This document shows positions 1-11,529 of a stretch of 64,000 nt of DNA, piece after piece. How positions within the stretch are numbered: position 1 is the stretch's first letter; every line of letters starts with the position of its first letter. Both the position numbers and the translations under genes were made by a program. This DNA comes from Hetaerina americana (lineage: Eukaryota > Arthropoda > Insecta > Odonata > Calopterygidae), in the NCBI GenBank assembly GCA_022747635.1, contig JAKTNV010000001.1, forward strand, positions 45,052,946 to 45,116,945, written 5' to 3'. The notes under the pieces were generated by a model. That model had not been told where the DNA came from and did no database searches. It saw only the letters and a list, made by a program, of their open reading frames with translations.

Positions 1-882
1 ACGTCGGGGGTACCTCAGGGAAGTGTGATCGGGCCGTTACTTTTCTTGATTTTTGTTAACGATTTGAACCGCGAAGTGAAAAGTAACATTAGGATGTTTG
101 CGGATGACACGGTGATCTATCGGGAGATATCTGGGAATGAGGATCGTTTTATTCTAGCGCAGGATTTAGATTGCATTACTAAATGGTGTTCTAACTGGGG
201 ATTGACTCTAAATTATAATAAATGTTCAGTGGTAAATTTCTTTAAAAGATCAACGGGATTTGCTTACAAATTAGCTGGAGGTGACCTAGCAGTAGTTGAT
301 ACGGTAAAATACCTAGGTGTCACATTCACTAAAGACTTAACTTGGGGGACTCAAATACGTAAAGTCTGCGGTCAAGCAAATAAAAAATTGGGATTCATTA
401 GACGCATTGTCGGCAAAAGTGACTCAAAGGTCAAGGAACGTTGTTACCACGCTCTTGTAAGGCCTCATTTAGAATACGCATGCAGCGTGTGGGACCCGAG
501 TGAAAAAGGTCTCATTCGGGAAATTGAGAAGGTTCAACGCCGGGCAGCCCGTTTTGTAAAAAATTCCTACGATAAAACGCAAAGCGTTACCGAAATGCTC
601 ATGGATTTGGGGTGGGAATCATTAGAAGAGAGACGATTCAATGCAAGACTGAAATTATTAAATAAATTCAGATCCGCATGTTTCAGCACCGAGGTCTCGC
701 AGATTATTCGTACTCCTACATACATTGGTCGCTTGGATCATGTATATAAAATTCGGGAAATAGATGCCAGGACTAGCCGACTCAAGGACTCCTTCTTCCC
801 ACGGACAATACGGGATAGCAACTGCAGGGTTATAGATAGTAAAAATTCCACTTGCCACCCTCAGTGTCTAAAAAATAATTAG
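1..882 (+). CDS. Reverse transcriptase C-terminal part of a CR1/L2-like non-LTR retrotransposon (5' truncated by window edge)
   Basis: An open frame runs from base 1 to a stop at 880-882 (293 codons), so the true start lies off the window. It begins inside the RT palm with SGVPQGSVIGPLLFLIFVND. The catalytic box FADD is encoded at 97-108, followed by the KYLGVTF motif and a thumb/C-terminal region rich in basic residues (VQRRAARFVKN, GWESLEERRFNARL, FFPRTIRDSN). This is the usual order for RTs of CR1/L2/Jockey-type LINEs, which copy their own mRNA at a nicked target. The frame has no internal stop or frameshift, unlike every other LINE fragment in this window, so it is the youngest copy. The family is secure; the exact clade is inferred. 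The N-terminal endonuclease is not visible here. Confidence 0.9.
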   Translation, partial: TSGVPQGSVIGPLLFLIFVNDLNREVKSNIRMFADDTVIYREISGNEDRFILAQDLDCITKWCSNWGLTLNYNKCSVVNFFKRSTGFAYKLAGGDLAVVDTVKYLGVTFTKDLTWGTQIRKVCGQANKKLGFIRRIVGKSDSKVKERCYHALVRPHLEYACSVWDPSEKGLIREIEKVQRRAARFVKNSYDKTQSVTEMLMDLGWESLEERRFNARLKLLNKFRSACFSTEVSQIIRTPTYIGRLDHVYKIREIDARTSRLKDSFFPRTIRDSNCRVIDSKNSTCHPQCLKNN

Positions 883-1391
883 TTCTACTTAAATGCATGC
901 TCCTCCACTAACCTTATGTGTTTTGTTATAATAACCCATTCTTTCCGCATGACATCATTCGTGTTCTGTTCATCTGTTTTTAAGTGTCCCTTTCAGTCCC
1001 TCTTCCCTCCCGGCGGGGGGAAATTCCTGCTACCTGCAACGTTGGGTCGCATTCCCTTCCTTTTACTGTCTCTTTGGGGGGTAGAGTGTTTTGTGGTGCA
1101 TTTTCATGTGGTAGTGATGTTTCACATTCTTGCTTGTTGTGTCCTGGCTTGCGTGTTTTAGGATGGCTTTCGTGCTGTATCCTGGGGTGCAGTTTTTTGT
1201 TGTTTTGCAGTGTATGTGTTTGCATGAGTATTGGATGGAGGGAGTTTTGCATGAGTGTGTGCGCCGCTGGGGTGTAATTTTCCGTGTTGTTTTTTGCATG
1301 TGGTATTTTTCGTTTTTACGGTTGGTGACCTAACACCCCCCGCCACACGCCCTTGCGGCGGCTTGCGGGGTATTATGTAGATGTAGATGTA
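1..1391 (+). mobile_element. CR1-like LINE, 3' portion with complete 3' UTR
   Basis: The element consists of the RT frame plus a 3' UTR of about 500 bases (883-1391). The UTR ends in a conserved GC-rich block, GGTGACCTAACAC (starting near 1324), followed by CGGCGGCTTGCGGGGTATTA and a short repeat of TAGATG. The same terminal block recurs at 5929-5990 beside a second, decayed copy of the same RT tail. That identifies it as the element's own 3' end. The short TAGATG repeats probably act as the 3' tail used in target-primed reverse transcription (family knowledge). No target duplication can be checked because the 5' end is outside the window. Confidence 0.85.
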
Positions 1392-3034
1392 TTTAAACAA
1401 AATACCTCAGGGGGCCGAGAGTTTAATATTGCTTCTGGATGATGGAACAATATAGTTAAATTACTCCCCGCAGTGCACATTTGTAGGTTCGAAATACCAC
1501 TGAAATATTAAATCCTGGAGGAATATGAATTAGGGATTAATAAGATATTAGATAAACTAACACTCCAAATATCAGATTACCCATACTTCTTTTGTGCGTT
1601 ATGTAACAATAGCTAGTCACAAGTTTTATAATAACTGTTATTGCCAAATGATCACATATTTCATATCCCTATCCGAAAGGGTATTATTAAGGTTAATATA
1701 AAATTATTAAGTATTTATTCAATTTTTAACATATTTTTCGTTAGTGACGCTATCGTATTCCATGAAAACATCTTTACATACATTTTCAGCATTTCATTGA
1801 ATTATTACCATTTAGTGTGGTGATATGGAGGTTGTTTCCTGTCATTTTCCAAATTAAAATACGCATCATGTGAAATTAATTTGTAAAATATTATTTTTTC
1901 CCAAAATAAGGTCTTATAATTTCGGCAATAAAAAAAAAATAAATGGGAAATTACATTTCCAAGTCAGATATGATAAAATTTTGCTGCCATCCTCATATGC
2001 GGAGGGTATATTTAAATGTAAGCTTTATCATTATTTCATTGATATTACACATCTCATGTTGAATAATAATTCGTAGTAGAAGCATTAAAGCTTTAAATTA
2101 TAAATTCTTCGATTGTTTTTGCTTTCAACGAAAAATTTGTTTTTAATGCTATATTTTTTCTGTGACATGAAAATGTAGATGATTTTTGAGCCGACGTTTT
2201 AATGGAAAATAATGGGATGAAGTGGCAATTTTATTTTATGTAGTTAATAATAGCATATGACGAAGTAATATCAGGAAATCTTTGAGACTGAAGCGTAACC
2301 AAGTACATATTCCCCGAGTTACTTTTCGGTGGAATAATGTCGCTCCGTTATTAATTCATTGATGAACTTTTCAGCAGTTGGACTTACTTAATTCCCTATT
2401 AGCTTTTTAATTTAGTCTGCATGCTCTCCATACATTGTACGCGTATTACATTATTACATCTTTTCGACTGAAATATTAATAAATGTTGGATGCGGGGCCA
2501 AAGACGTTGCCAGGAGAAGAAACTCGATATTGGCTGTGAATCACGCTATTTGAGTACATCAGATCTCACATGTTGGAGGTTTTAGTATTTTTAATTTGGA
2601 GTGATATCAAATGCGTTTATTATAAATAATTTGTAAAGTAATGTAGTGCCTTTAAAGGTGTAAATTTTTGAATAGTATATAGAGAAAAGTTTATCAACGA
2701 AAATATTTCCATTAACATATTGATTCAATCGATGACTTGAGCTTGAATGCTATTACGTAGAAAATCAGGAATAATAACAACTGAAAAGGATAGAAAGCTC
2801 GACTAAACAAAGAAATAAGATGTTACATATATTAAAAATTCACTGCAACGGCAACTATGTGATTTCTGTTAATGGAGAGTGATTAGGTCTTCACCAAACT
2901 TACACGCATGAAAAATTCTTACATTTTAAAAAATCTTCCAGGAAATGTCGGCCAATGACGCGGCAGTATCTTTTAGCGGAATCATCCACTGGATATGAAT
3001 TACAATGCAAAAAATTCAGACTGCACAAATCATT
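1392..3034. other. AT-rich non-coding stretch
   Basis: No gene, repeat end or RNA structure was recognised. The short frames present (for example near 1641-1823 and 1870-2076) have low-complexity composition typical of chance frames in AT-rich DNA. Confidence 0.5.
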
Positions 3035-3095
3035 CGCCTTAACCTGGATTTGAACCTGAACCCTTCTATATTCAGCCGAGTACCTTATCCGAAAT
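3035..3095 (-). repeat. tRNA-derived SINE head (minus strand)
   Basis: On the minus strand a box-A-like segment (around 3076-3090) is followed about 30 bases later by a B-box match, GGTTCAAATCC (complement of 3044-3054). This spacing is that of internal RNA polymerase III promoters of tRNAs and tRNA-derived SINEs. No clean cloverleaf is seen, so it is a SINE head or tRNA pseudogene rather than a working tRNA gene. Confidence 0.45.
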
Positions 3096-3112
3096 TTTGG
3101 AGTGTAAGAGTA

Positions 3113-3190
3113 CTCCTCGGTAACTTAACAGGGCTAAGCACTAGGCTGGACATTGAGGGTTCCGTGTTCCAATTCCGGTCAAGTTGAAGG
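3113..3190 (+). repeat. tRNA-derived SINE head (plus strand)
   Basis: This tRNA-like segment runs from a box-A-like part (CTCGGTAACTTAACAGGGC) to a diverged B box (GTTCCAATTCC, 3166-3176), with tRNA-like spacing of about 35-40 bases. It sits only about 20 bases from the oppositely oriented head at 3035-3095, so the two are back to back. It is degenerate and is best read as an old SINE insertion. Confidence 0.4.
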
Positions 3191-3519
3191 ATTTTAACGC
3201 ACTGAAATTTTTGCATTGTAAAATCTTATTATTTATTTCCAAGGATTACTCTATTAAAATAGTACCTTATTGATTTCATTTTTTTTCCCCGAAAATATCG
3301 ACTTTTTGTTAGAATACAATAACGGGCTGGATTCATAATGAAATCGATGATGAATCGCCTTAAAAATAGTTATCGATATTAAAAATGAATTTTTACAGAT
3401 TTCGAAACATTTTTATCAATGTAATTTGAATGATAATGCTATACCTTCTCCTTTTATACTTGGACAATTCAGTAATTCCCCTGAGTAAAATACCATTTAA
3501 AATTTTCATTATTATATAA
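3191..3519. other. AT-rich non-coding stretch
   Basis: Nothing recognisable is seen between the SINE heads and the first detectable trace of the RTE-like LINE. Confidence 0.4.
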
Positions 3520-4405
3520 GTAGCAGCGAAGGAAGACATGGTAGTGAGGTATGGGAGTACAGTTTAGGAATAAGGTATGACTGAGGATGCAATTTATTTC
3601 TGCGAGAGAAATGGTGTAGGCGAAACGAAAAGTTGGTTTAAACATAATAGTCGGTGTAGTGTACGTATAAAATCTCCGGTAATCATCCGAGATAACTATT
3701 TGACTCTATCGTGATGGGGCACACATTAAAGAGCAACGTTATTAGTTTGTACAATACCCCAGGAGCGGATCGTAATTTCATATTTATGAATTGTAACTTC
3801 AGGTGAGAGATTAAAGAAATATGATTGATGGTGTAATGGAATGTAGAAGCATTAATCTAGACGAAAAGAAAGGGGTACCAGGACGAAGTATAAATGATAT
3901 TGAATGAGTACAGGGAGGCGGATAAAGTACTCGTAGAAGAAAAATGGGAAACTGAAAAGGGATACTGAAAGCGATAAACGAAACTTTAGGGAAAGTAAAT
4001 ATAAAAAGGGAAGTAAACTATTGTTACGAACGATATAATTAAAAATATAGCCGAGAGAAGGGAATTAAAGAATGTTAAACGTTCGAAGCACTGACAAGGA
4101 GTCAGAAGTAAAAATTCTTGGTCAAATAATCAAGTATTACTTGGGAAATTTATTGATTGAACCTGGAAAGGCTCGAGAAATATTGAAAGATGGAAAATCT
4201 TTCTGGCAAAACCAATTGGCCAGGATGTTTAGGCAAAGAGAATATGGATGTTGAAGCTGTTGAAGTTGGCTTAGGTCCAGTCATGATAGTGAGACAGAAA
4301 GGGCATTGGGGAATTTGGAGTTATATAATATTCCCACGAAACTACTTATGCGTTAAGAAAATCGTGAGAAGAAGGGCTATTTCATGGCATTTATGAAGGA
4401 GTAAT

Positions 4406-4630
4406 TTGAATAGAAGATTTCTTCAGATGACTGTTATTTCCAGTCCAAAAAAGGGAAATGCACCCTTATCTAGAGATGATAAAAAAATTAAGTTGATTTC
4501 ACACGCAGCTGCAGTGATATTTAGCATTATCATTAAGAGAATGGAGACAAGGGCAAATGCTTACTTGAAGGATGATCACTTCAGGTTCTGGAATAGGAGT
4601 GGCGCGTATGATACCATAGTTCCAAAGTAA
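4406..4630 (+). pseudogene. RT finger/palm fragment of RTE-like LINE copy A
   Basis: A 74-codon open piece inside the decayed LINE. It includes the PKKGNA and ISHA..I..III.RME pattern that precedes the QFGFR motif in RTE-type reverse transcriptases, followed by a decayed DDHFRFWNRSGAYD equivalent to the EEQFGFRKGRGTRDAI region. It is not a stand-alone gene. Confidence 0.6.
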
Positions 4631-5447
4631 AGTAAGAAATCGGTGAGTTTGATTACTTATTTGCAGTCTGTATATAGGTATGTCTTAGACTGCTCCGAGA
4701 GGCCGATTGAGAGTCGGGGTAGTGATAGAAAACCCCCTTACTCTTAACCCCTATTCCTAACACTAGCGAATGCCTTATCACTAGGTCTTTTTATGTATAA
4801 CGGAGAAACTGATTGAACAGGCGATGGGAAGAATGAATCATAAATGAAAATCATGGGCAACTATTATTGAGGGCATTTGAAATACAATAAGATATGCATG
4901 AAATGAAAATCAATGCCAGCATAACAAAGGTTATGCCGTTTTCGGGAAAGAGAAAAACGAATTAAATATTAAAGTACAAGCCCATAAAAAAAAGCTGATG
5001 AAACAGTTCACCTATCTCAACTTGCGTTTTCCAGCAAAATTGTAAAAATAGTAGGGTTACATTAGAATTACGTTAGGAAAAGAATCTCAAGGAGGATAGA
5101 ATTTATGACGGAGTAGTTGAGTGAGGATGTTTAGAAAAGGCTCATTCAAACTTAAATATGGAGCGTGTTTTTGCACTGTGTAAAAGCATAGTTGATGATG
5201 TTAGACGATAAGCGTAGATTGGAGACTTTTGAAATGTTGTTGTGGAGAAGGAATGAATAGGTTAAATTGGCTGAAAAGAAAACAAACGAAGCGCTAGGAG
5301 CGGTGGGTTAGGAAAAGGGATTGTTTGGAGAAATTCGAAGGAGGCAGGAAAGATCGATCCAGAGCGTTTTTTAGGCAGAAGAGAACGGGGCGGAAATAGG
5401 ATAGGAATATTGGACGGAATGGAGGGAAGTATGCGGAATTGAAGGTC

Positions 5448-5991
5448 ACTTAGTCAGGTCTCTAAGAGGAGTTAGGCTGGGAGCCACTTGAAATATGAAG
5501 AGAACAAGCAAGACTTAAACTTTTAGAAAGACTCAGAACAAACTAGTTAAACGATGACACTAAAGGAATTATAATGGACCCACGCTACTTTGGTAGAACA
5601 GACCACAAAGATAAAATAAGGGAGACCCACTACAAACAGATATAAGTACGCATTTTTCCCCGAACAATTAGAAATCATGATAGCAAGAAACCGAAATCTC
5701 TTTAGAAATATTAAAAACATATAATTTACAAGTTTGAACAAAATTAACCATTGCAAAGATATCAGGTATATTTGTAGGTGCATATGTATGTTAGTTGGTA
5801 GTTTGTGTGTTTGCATGTGTGTGGGGTGTAAGTGTACTTTCATGAATGCATACCATGTTTTGTTTGTGGACTGTGTCAATTTGTGGCTTTTGCATGCATT
5901 TTTTACTTAATTACGGGTGGTGACCTAACATCCTCCGCTGCACGCCTCTGCGGCGGCTTGCGGGGTATTATGAGTAGTAAGTAGATGTAGA
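5448..5991 (+). mobile_element. 5'-truncated CR1-like LINE nested in RTE-like copy A
   Basis: Translation of 5470-5700 matches the RT tail of the LINE at 1-882: EELGWEPLE, then ARLKLLERLR, then YFGRTDHKDKIRET, then FPRTIRN. The 3' UTR (to 5991) ends in the same GGTGACCTAACA and CGGCGGCTTGCGGGGTATTA block and a TAGATG tail. The 8-base word TGAAGGTC stands on both sides (5440-5447 and 5992-5999), a likely target-site duplication. Beyond it, the host RTE element continues where it left off. The copy keeps only the last 544 bases, as 5' truncation commonly leaves, and contains stops. Confidence 0.82.
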
Positions 5992-6129
5992 TGAAGGTCG
6001 GCTTATAAAAGTGTGAGATGTCAGATAGCGCTTTGTTAGGAGAGGCAAAGAAGTAAGTCATTGTACTTTTCTATAGTGTGTGTTTATCCAAAACCTACCC
6101 TACATCGTAGAACAGCAATTATAGTAATA

Positions 6130-7150
6130 ATTATCATAAAGTAATCCACCGCTTAAGGTAGGTTTTGGAGGGACGTAACTACAAAATGAATATTTTGTGA
6201 CTCCTAAGAAAACACAATCCAGCAACCGACTCTATATCAAGTCATTCTTCATCTCTGTGTACTTCTTTCATCCCGTCCAAACCTTCTATTCTGTTTCTCC
6301 CCTTTCCTCGTTTGCCTAGCATTATCTCCTCCATTATAGCCTTCAACATTCAACTGCCGATCAATACGCCCGTTATCCATTCCTCCCGCCTCCTCAGAAT
6401 CTCTCTCAATAAACCCCTCACCTCGCCCATTAACTTTGTACTCCCATTTCACTTTCTCCATCCCTTCCCAGATTCACATTCAAAAGCCTAAAAACTACGT
6501 CAAGCCTCCTGCTTCAGTGACCAAGTTTCCGTGCCGTACACGACAACGCTCCTTATCAAAGTTTTGACGAGTCTTTTCTTAATATCCTAACTCAACATCT
6601 TTTCATCGGAGTTTTTTCATTTATTCAATACTGCTAGCCGTAAGAGCTCAATTTAATCAATGAACCTAACTGATTTTACAAATACTTCGCCGACTTTGAT
6701 TCCTATCACCAGTTCCTCCCATGCCTCTTTAATCTTATTCTCCAAGCATACGTTGAACTGTATTAGTAACAATGGACAACCTTGCCTCACACCCTTTCAT
6801 AACACTGCCAATCCGGTCTCTCCGCTTCGCACTCGCACCTGAGCAGTCTGAGAGTTGTACAGGTTACAGATAAGCCTGCTGTCCCTCCAATTTTCTATTC
6901 TTATACCCTGCAATATACTCATTAGTTTTTCCAAATTCACTCTATCAAACGCCTGTTCGGATTCTACGAAACAGGCGAATGTCCTGATTGTATTCTTTAT
7001 AGTCCGCTCGATTAGTGATGTCATTACTGCAATGGCATCGCACAGGACTTTCCCCTTCCTAAACCCAAACTGACCATAACCTAAGTAATCATCTCCCTTG
7101 CAATCCATCTTTTGTAATTATTCCATTTTATTGCTTGATCATAGGGCATG
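6130..7150 (-). mobile_element. Decayed RTE-like LINE (copy B), minus strand
   Basis: On the minus strand, 7108-6797 encodes an RT palm piece: YGQFGFRKGKVLCDAIAV, FACFVESEQAFDRVN, IENWRDSRLI, then TAQVRVRSGETGLAVL. Further on, near 6560-6480, comes a C-terminal segment resembling VVYGTETWSLKQEA. The tail of copy B (near 6150-6175, complement reading CAAAACCTACCTTAAGCGG) resembles the 3' UTR ends of copies A and D. The expected F-x-D-F-x-K-AFD motif reads FVESEQAFD, a mutated form. It is inactive, and its 3' end meets the 3' end of copy A. Confidence 0.75.
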
Positions 7151-8540
7151 TACCATATTCCTTACATGATGGGTTAGAAAAAATTCATTTAATTGAGAAT
7201 GTAGCAGGCACCTGTTGTTCTGCCGTTATACTACTGTTCCACGTTGCCAATTACATTTTGAGAAAAGGATTTCTGCCTGCCTCTGGCCTTTGAACTAATA
7301 TAATACCGCGAAATTGCTGCGAAGATTTCTCGGATCGTCCCCTTTTCCATTTCTTTACTGAAAGAATTTTTATTTCAGTATAAGATGCCCTTCTTAGCTC
7401 GTAAATTCCGCGCCATTTCTTTTATTAATTGGTTTTACGTAATTGATGCAGCAATAACTTTTTATTTTAGCCGAATTAGGTCATAAAATATTATGGGAGG
7501 ATTTATAATGGAGAATAGGATGATTGATTAAATATCTAGAAGGGATGAGGTCCCTGGGCGAACTGAAAGATTAAATCGAGCCATCAATTAATAAAATTTT
7601 GCCCCACGGCGATTCCTTTTTTAATGACTATCTTCCGTTTAAGGGACAACATTAATTTTGACCCTAATTACTCTTGGTTTCATCTTACGACAACGGAAGA
7701 ATTTAGGCAGGCGTCTTGCCACGTGACAATTAAGGAAATCTTGTATGAGATGCAAACAAATCTTTGGAAATATGATCTTTGGATTCCCTTGAGGAGGCTT
7801 TCGCTCATCACCATGACGATTATGCATTCAATTTATGGGAGAATAACGTAAGGTCCCTTTAGCTTATGGGAAATTTTTTGCACAAGAGTCTGGGTAATTG
7901 CTAAATTCAGAATGACTCTTAAGAGCATTTATTCATTTTTACCAATGATATATGGCCTAAAGGGGATTCGTAATGAGGCTTTTGTTAACCAAGTTTTCGA
8001 TAGCACTTGAAGGTACCCTTTCCCATCCGTAAGCATTATTTTCGATATTTTGTTACGTAGAAATTCTTGCTCTAATGTCATTATTAGTACTATTACGTTA
8101 TTATTAAACGTACATTTCAGAGATAAGGCAAATAATGATACTCAAATGCTATGATGCATGAGAACATTATTAATTCCAGGAATTTGTTTTTATAATACCA
8201 TAGTAATGGAAACTCTGCGATCATATAAAATGACTGTTGTTGATTCCAGAATATTTTCTCAATGAATTAATCTCTTGAATTGGACAAAATATAATGATTT
8301 GTTTCTACCATTTGAGTTAAGATGTGAATGCGCACAGTTGTATCTCTACGCTACTTAGCGTCGCCTAACAAGATATTACATGACATCCCACCCTACCCAA
8401 CCCTTCTTCACTTTAGCATAGATTACTTCTTTACCACCACCGACCCTATGGCTTCTTCGTCAAAAAAATATTATGTATATTGATATTTATAATATTATAT
8501 GTAATATATCTTATTATATATATATCAACATACAGGTATG

Positions 8541-8548
<8 letters not shown>
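7151..8548. other. AT-rich non-coding stretch
   Basis: No recognisable gene or element was found. Short opposing frames at 7624-7851 and 7639-7827 have no recognisable domain. Confidence 0.45.

Positions 8549-8575
<27 letters not shown>
8549..8575. repeat. (TA)n microsatellite
   Basis: About 13 TA units, preceded by a short (GT)n. Confidence 0.95.
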
Positions 8576-8599
8576 TTAGCGCAATCTAGAAGCTTTTAA

Positions 8600-9240
8600 T
8601 ATGCCTTTCGCACCCTAAATTTGTTCACTGGAACAATTTTCGTGATAAATTTATCTTTGAATTCCATCTCCACGCTTTACTGCCTGTCTGGTTGAACTTA
8701 CATTGCGGGAAATGCCACATCCTCTCCACAAAATGGCTTCTTCTGCATCTATTCTCTGCCTCGGTCTCTCCTTCCCCTATTTCATTTTGCTTTCCCATTC
8801 CCTCCACACTATCCTTCCTCCGCCTGACTGCCTGCCTTTCTTCTTCCTCATCATACGGCTGTGTGGTCTCGTGGAAATGAGCGTGGTGTGTGGTGCTCAG
8901 GACGTTGGGGTCATTACCGAAGGAACGGCCATCGGAATCCATGGCTTAGCAGTTCCCTTCGTCTGCCCTAGAATGCTCATTATGGTGCACCTCGGTGTTG
9001 CGGCACCGCGAGGCGCGATGATGCAGCGCGATGGTGTTGGGCGGGAACGGGGGAGGGAGGAAGGCTGCACGGTGGGATACCACACTCTCCGTCGCCTTTG
9101 TGATGAGGCCGGAAGTAATCTTGGGATGTTGAAACCATGCAAATTCGAATGCTCTAGACTTATTTCCTTCCATTTTCCGCAAAATTTTTTCGTTCTCTCG
9201 CGGTTTAAGGATTTTAAACCCATTCCTTCAGTTTGACTGG
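8600..9240. other. GC-richer island with overlapping frames on both strands, function unknown
   Basis: Composition rises above the AT-rich surroundings. A 177-codon plus frame (8703-9236) and minus frames of about 105 codons each overlap. The minus frame near 8625-8942 is rich in charged residues (YDEEEERQAVRRRKD). No domain is recognised and no frame is favoured. It could be a host exon or regulatory island, or a chance result of composition. Confidence 0.25.
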
Positions 9241-11529
9241 GTCTTTAAAGACCTCTTCCATTTTCATGTTGGAGGTTTAATATAAATAAATACCCACTTC
9301 ATTTTTATTCATTATGTTGTTTATTTTCTATTTTTTTCATGCGTCAGGAGACCATTTCTGTTTGTGTCATTGATTTGCAAAATAATTGTAAACAATGTCG
9401 CTGGCAGATATTGATTCTATTTAAGCCATATTGAAAATTTCTATTCCATAATATATTTAATGCGGGTTTGAGACCTGAGGACTTAAGCCTTCGTATCATT
9501 ATAAATTATGCATTATATAACTTCCATTTTTTATATTTAAGTCGTCATCACGGGTGTACTAAAGCCATAGCCTCCACAACGCTATTTCAAACTTGTTACC
9601 TATTTTAATTTCGTTTGGTTCCCTTGTTTATGTTATTGTGCATCTTTAGTGAAACACCAGACTAAATATTTTATAATGTGGGAGATATTTTGAATTTTCT
9701 GCAAGCAATGTTAAGTATCAAAGACAAAAATTGCTTATAAAGTTATTGATGAGTATTTATCTGTCGATAAATGGGTATGTGACACGGGGGACACTTGCTC
9801 CCGTCGGGTTACCTTCGAATGTGGGTTTGCGCGTGGCTGAAGACAGTGAGGAATATTAGTCTGCAGGGACCTAGTTTTTCAACGTTTTCCTTACAATGCG
9901 AGTGCTATCCTCGACTTTATATCATGATGTTATAATACTGACTAGACAGCGACATCGCTCCATCATTGAATCCTGAGAAATGTAAAATACCGAGTTCATT
10001 TATCGAGTAATAATATTATTCATACTTATAAACAATATCATGAGGAAGTAAAATCACTAGATAATTACCTGAAACTGTAATATAGCCTACATATTTTGGA
10101 TGAGAATGTTTCCGACATTTTTTTCAATGAAGTCCACAAATGTTGGTAAATTTCTTTCAAATCGAACGTCTTATGACCCAAGATAGTTTTATTTTACACT
10201 CATCTATTATTCTAGCTTAGCTCTATATTTGAATGATTGTATTTTCGCCAAGTTAGACCCTGAAGGAAGCTGTTAACCTTACTTTGATTTCCGAGAGAAA
10301 ACCATCTTTTTTCAACTCTTGACCAAATGACCATGCTTTACCCAAAAAGATGAAAGAGGCAAATTACCCGTTTGGGTTGCTTTTGTATATTTCACACCTT
10401 CATCTTCTACAATATGGAAGGAAAAAAATGCAGACCTCCATGAAGTAACCAGAGGATTCCGCGCAGCCTAGGCCAGATGTATTTAAAAAATGATTTTTCC
10501 GTGAAAACAAATCGGACTTGGATTTCATGCATATTTACAAGATTATAATAGGAAGGAACATTAATAATAATATAAGTTTTAGTAATTTGGGAGGAACTTG
10601 GATTGAATGCTCTAGGTAATGTCTCCGAGAAGAGGTAAAACTCTTAAGAATACGAATTGGTCGTTAAAGATTGTATGCGGTCATACAATGGGTGTGGGAA
10701 CGAGTCAGTTTGCGACCCCGTTGGGGTATTTCTTTCTACAAAACAGATTCTAACCAAATGCGGAGAGGTTTGAATACCATTGAACACTTATCTACATATT
10801 ATACTCAGGCGATAACTCACAACAAGGATTTAGATTTTTCGAGTGATAATTTACCATGTTTTTGATTTTTGAACTGTTTTGAACCTCCCAAAATCGTTCC
10901 TCGTGGGTCATAAGTTAGCAATCATTGATGATGCTAATTCTCTCGGGATTATGTGCCCAAAATTTCTTTCGCCATTTAAGTCGAACCAGGTTTCACAATT
11001 TCATTCAAGCCAAAGTAATATATTTAAACATTAGCATATTTGAATAATGCTGACCCCAGTTATGCACCTGTTAACCAACAATGAAACGATTATTTAATTC
11101 GTTTTAAAGTTTTTACTTTCTGACCTGATTTCATACTATTAATAGAATATTTAATATATGTATCTATTATAGCAATAAATCTCTATTGATAAAGTGAGAA
11201 AATCTACCATCTTCTATGGAGTTGCGTTAGAATTTAAGTTGAAATAATCGGCTTTGTTTTGGAAAACATATATTTCATATTTTTTCAATATTTTGGCAAC
11301 TGCTTTTACTGTATGGATTACAACCTTATGCATTTATTACTAAAACTGTGAATTTTATCTAGGATATTCGATATTCCGAGAGCAAGACCTATTTGAAATT
11401 ATATTTTGTATCTTACTGTAACTGTCATATCATGTTTTGAAGATATTCAATTTAATGCTAAAGAACTTATTTATTTTTTTAATAAATACTCATCCATTAA
11501 AAAAAAAATGGAAATAGATCAGCTGTATG
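9241..11529. other. AT-rich non-coding stretch
   Basis: No gene, repeat end or RNA structure was recognised. Confidence 0.45.

Larger units (their letters stand above)
3520..6125 (+). mobile_element. Decayed RTE-like LINE (copy A), interrupted by a CR1-like insertion
   Basis: Broken frames in order resemble the parts of an RTE-type LINE. The end of an AP-type endonuclease comes first, with traces such as FCERNGVGETKSWFKH near 3590-3650 and a decayed GAD..N segment near 3765. A linker follows near 3840-4320. The RT fingers lie at about 4406-4630 (VISSPKKGNA, then LISHAAAVIFSIIIKRMET). The segment MKINASITKVMPFSGK lies near 4895-4945 and the C-terminus (RLETFEMLLWRR) near 5215-5255. After the inserted 5448-5991 the 3' UTR resumes (5992-6125) and aligns with the 3' UTR of the copy at 26583-26730. 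The endonuclease-RT order is known for the family. Many stops and frameshifts mean it is inactive. The 5' limit is approximate. Confidence 0.75.

Noticed and set aside
6249..6461. 70-codon minus-strand basic/acidic frame as a separate gene
   Set aside because: It lies in the decayed C-terminal part of RTE-like copy B and has no independent support.
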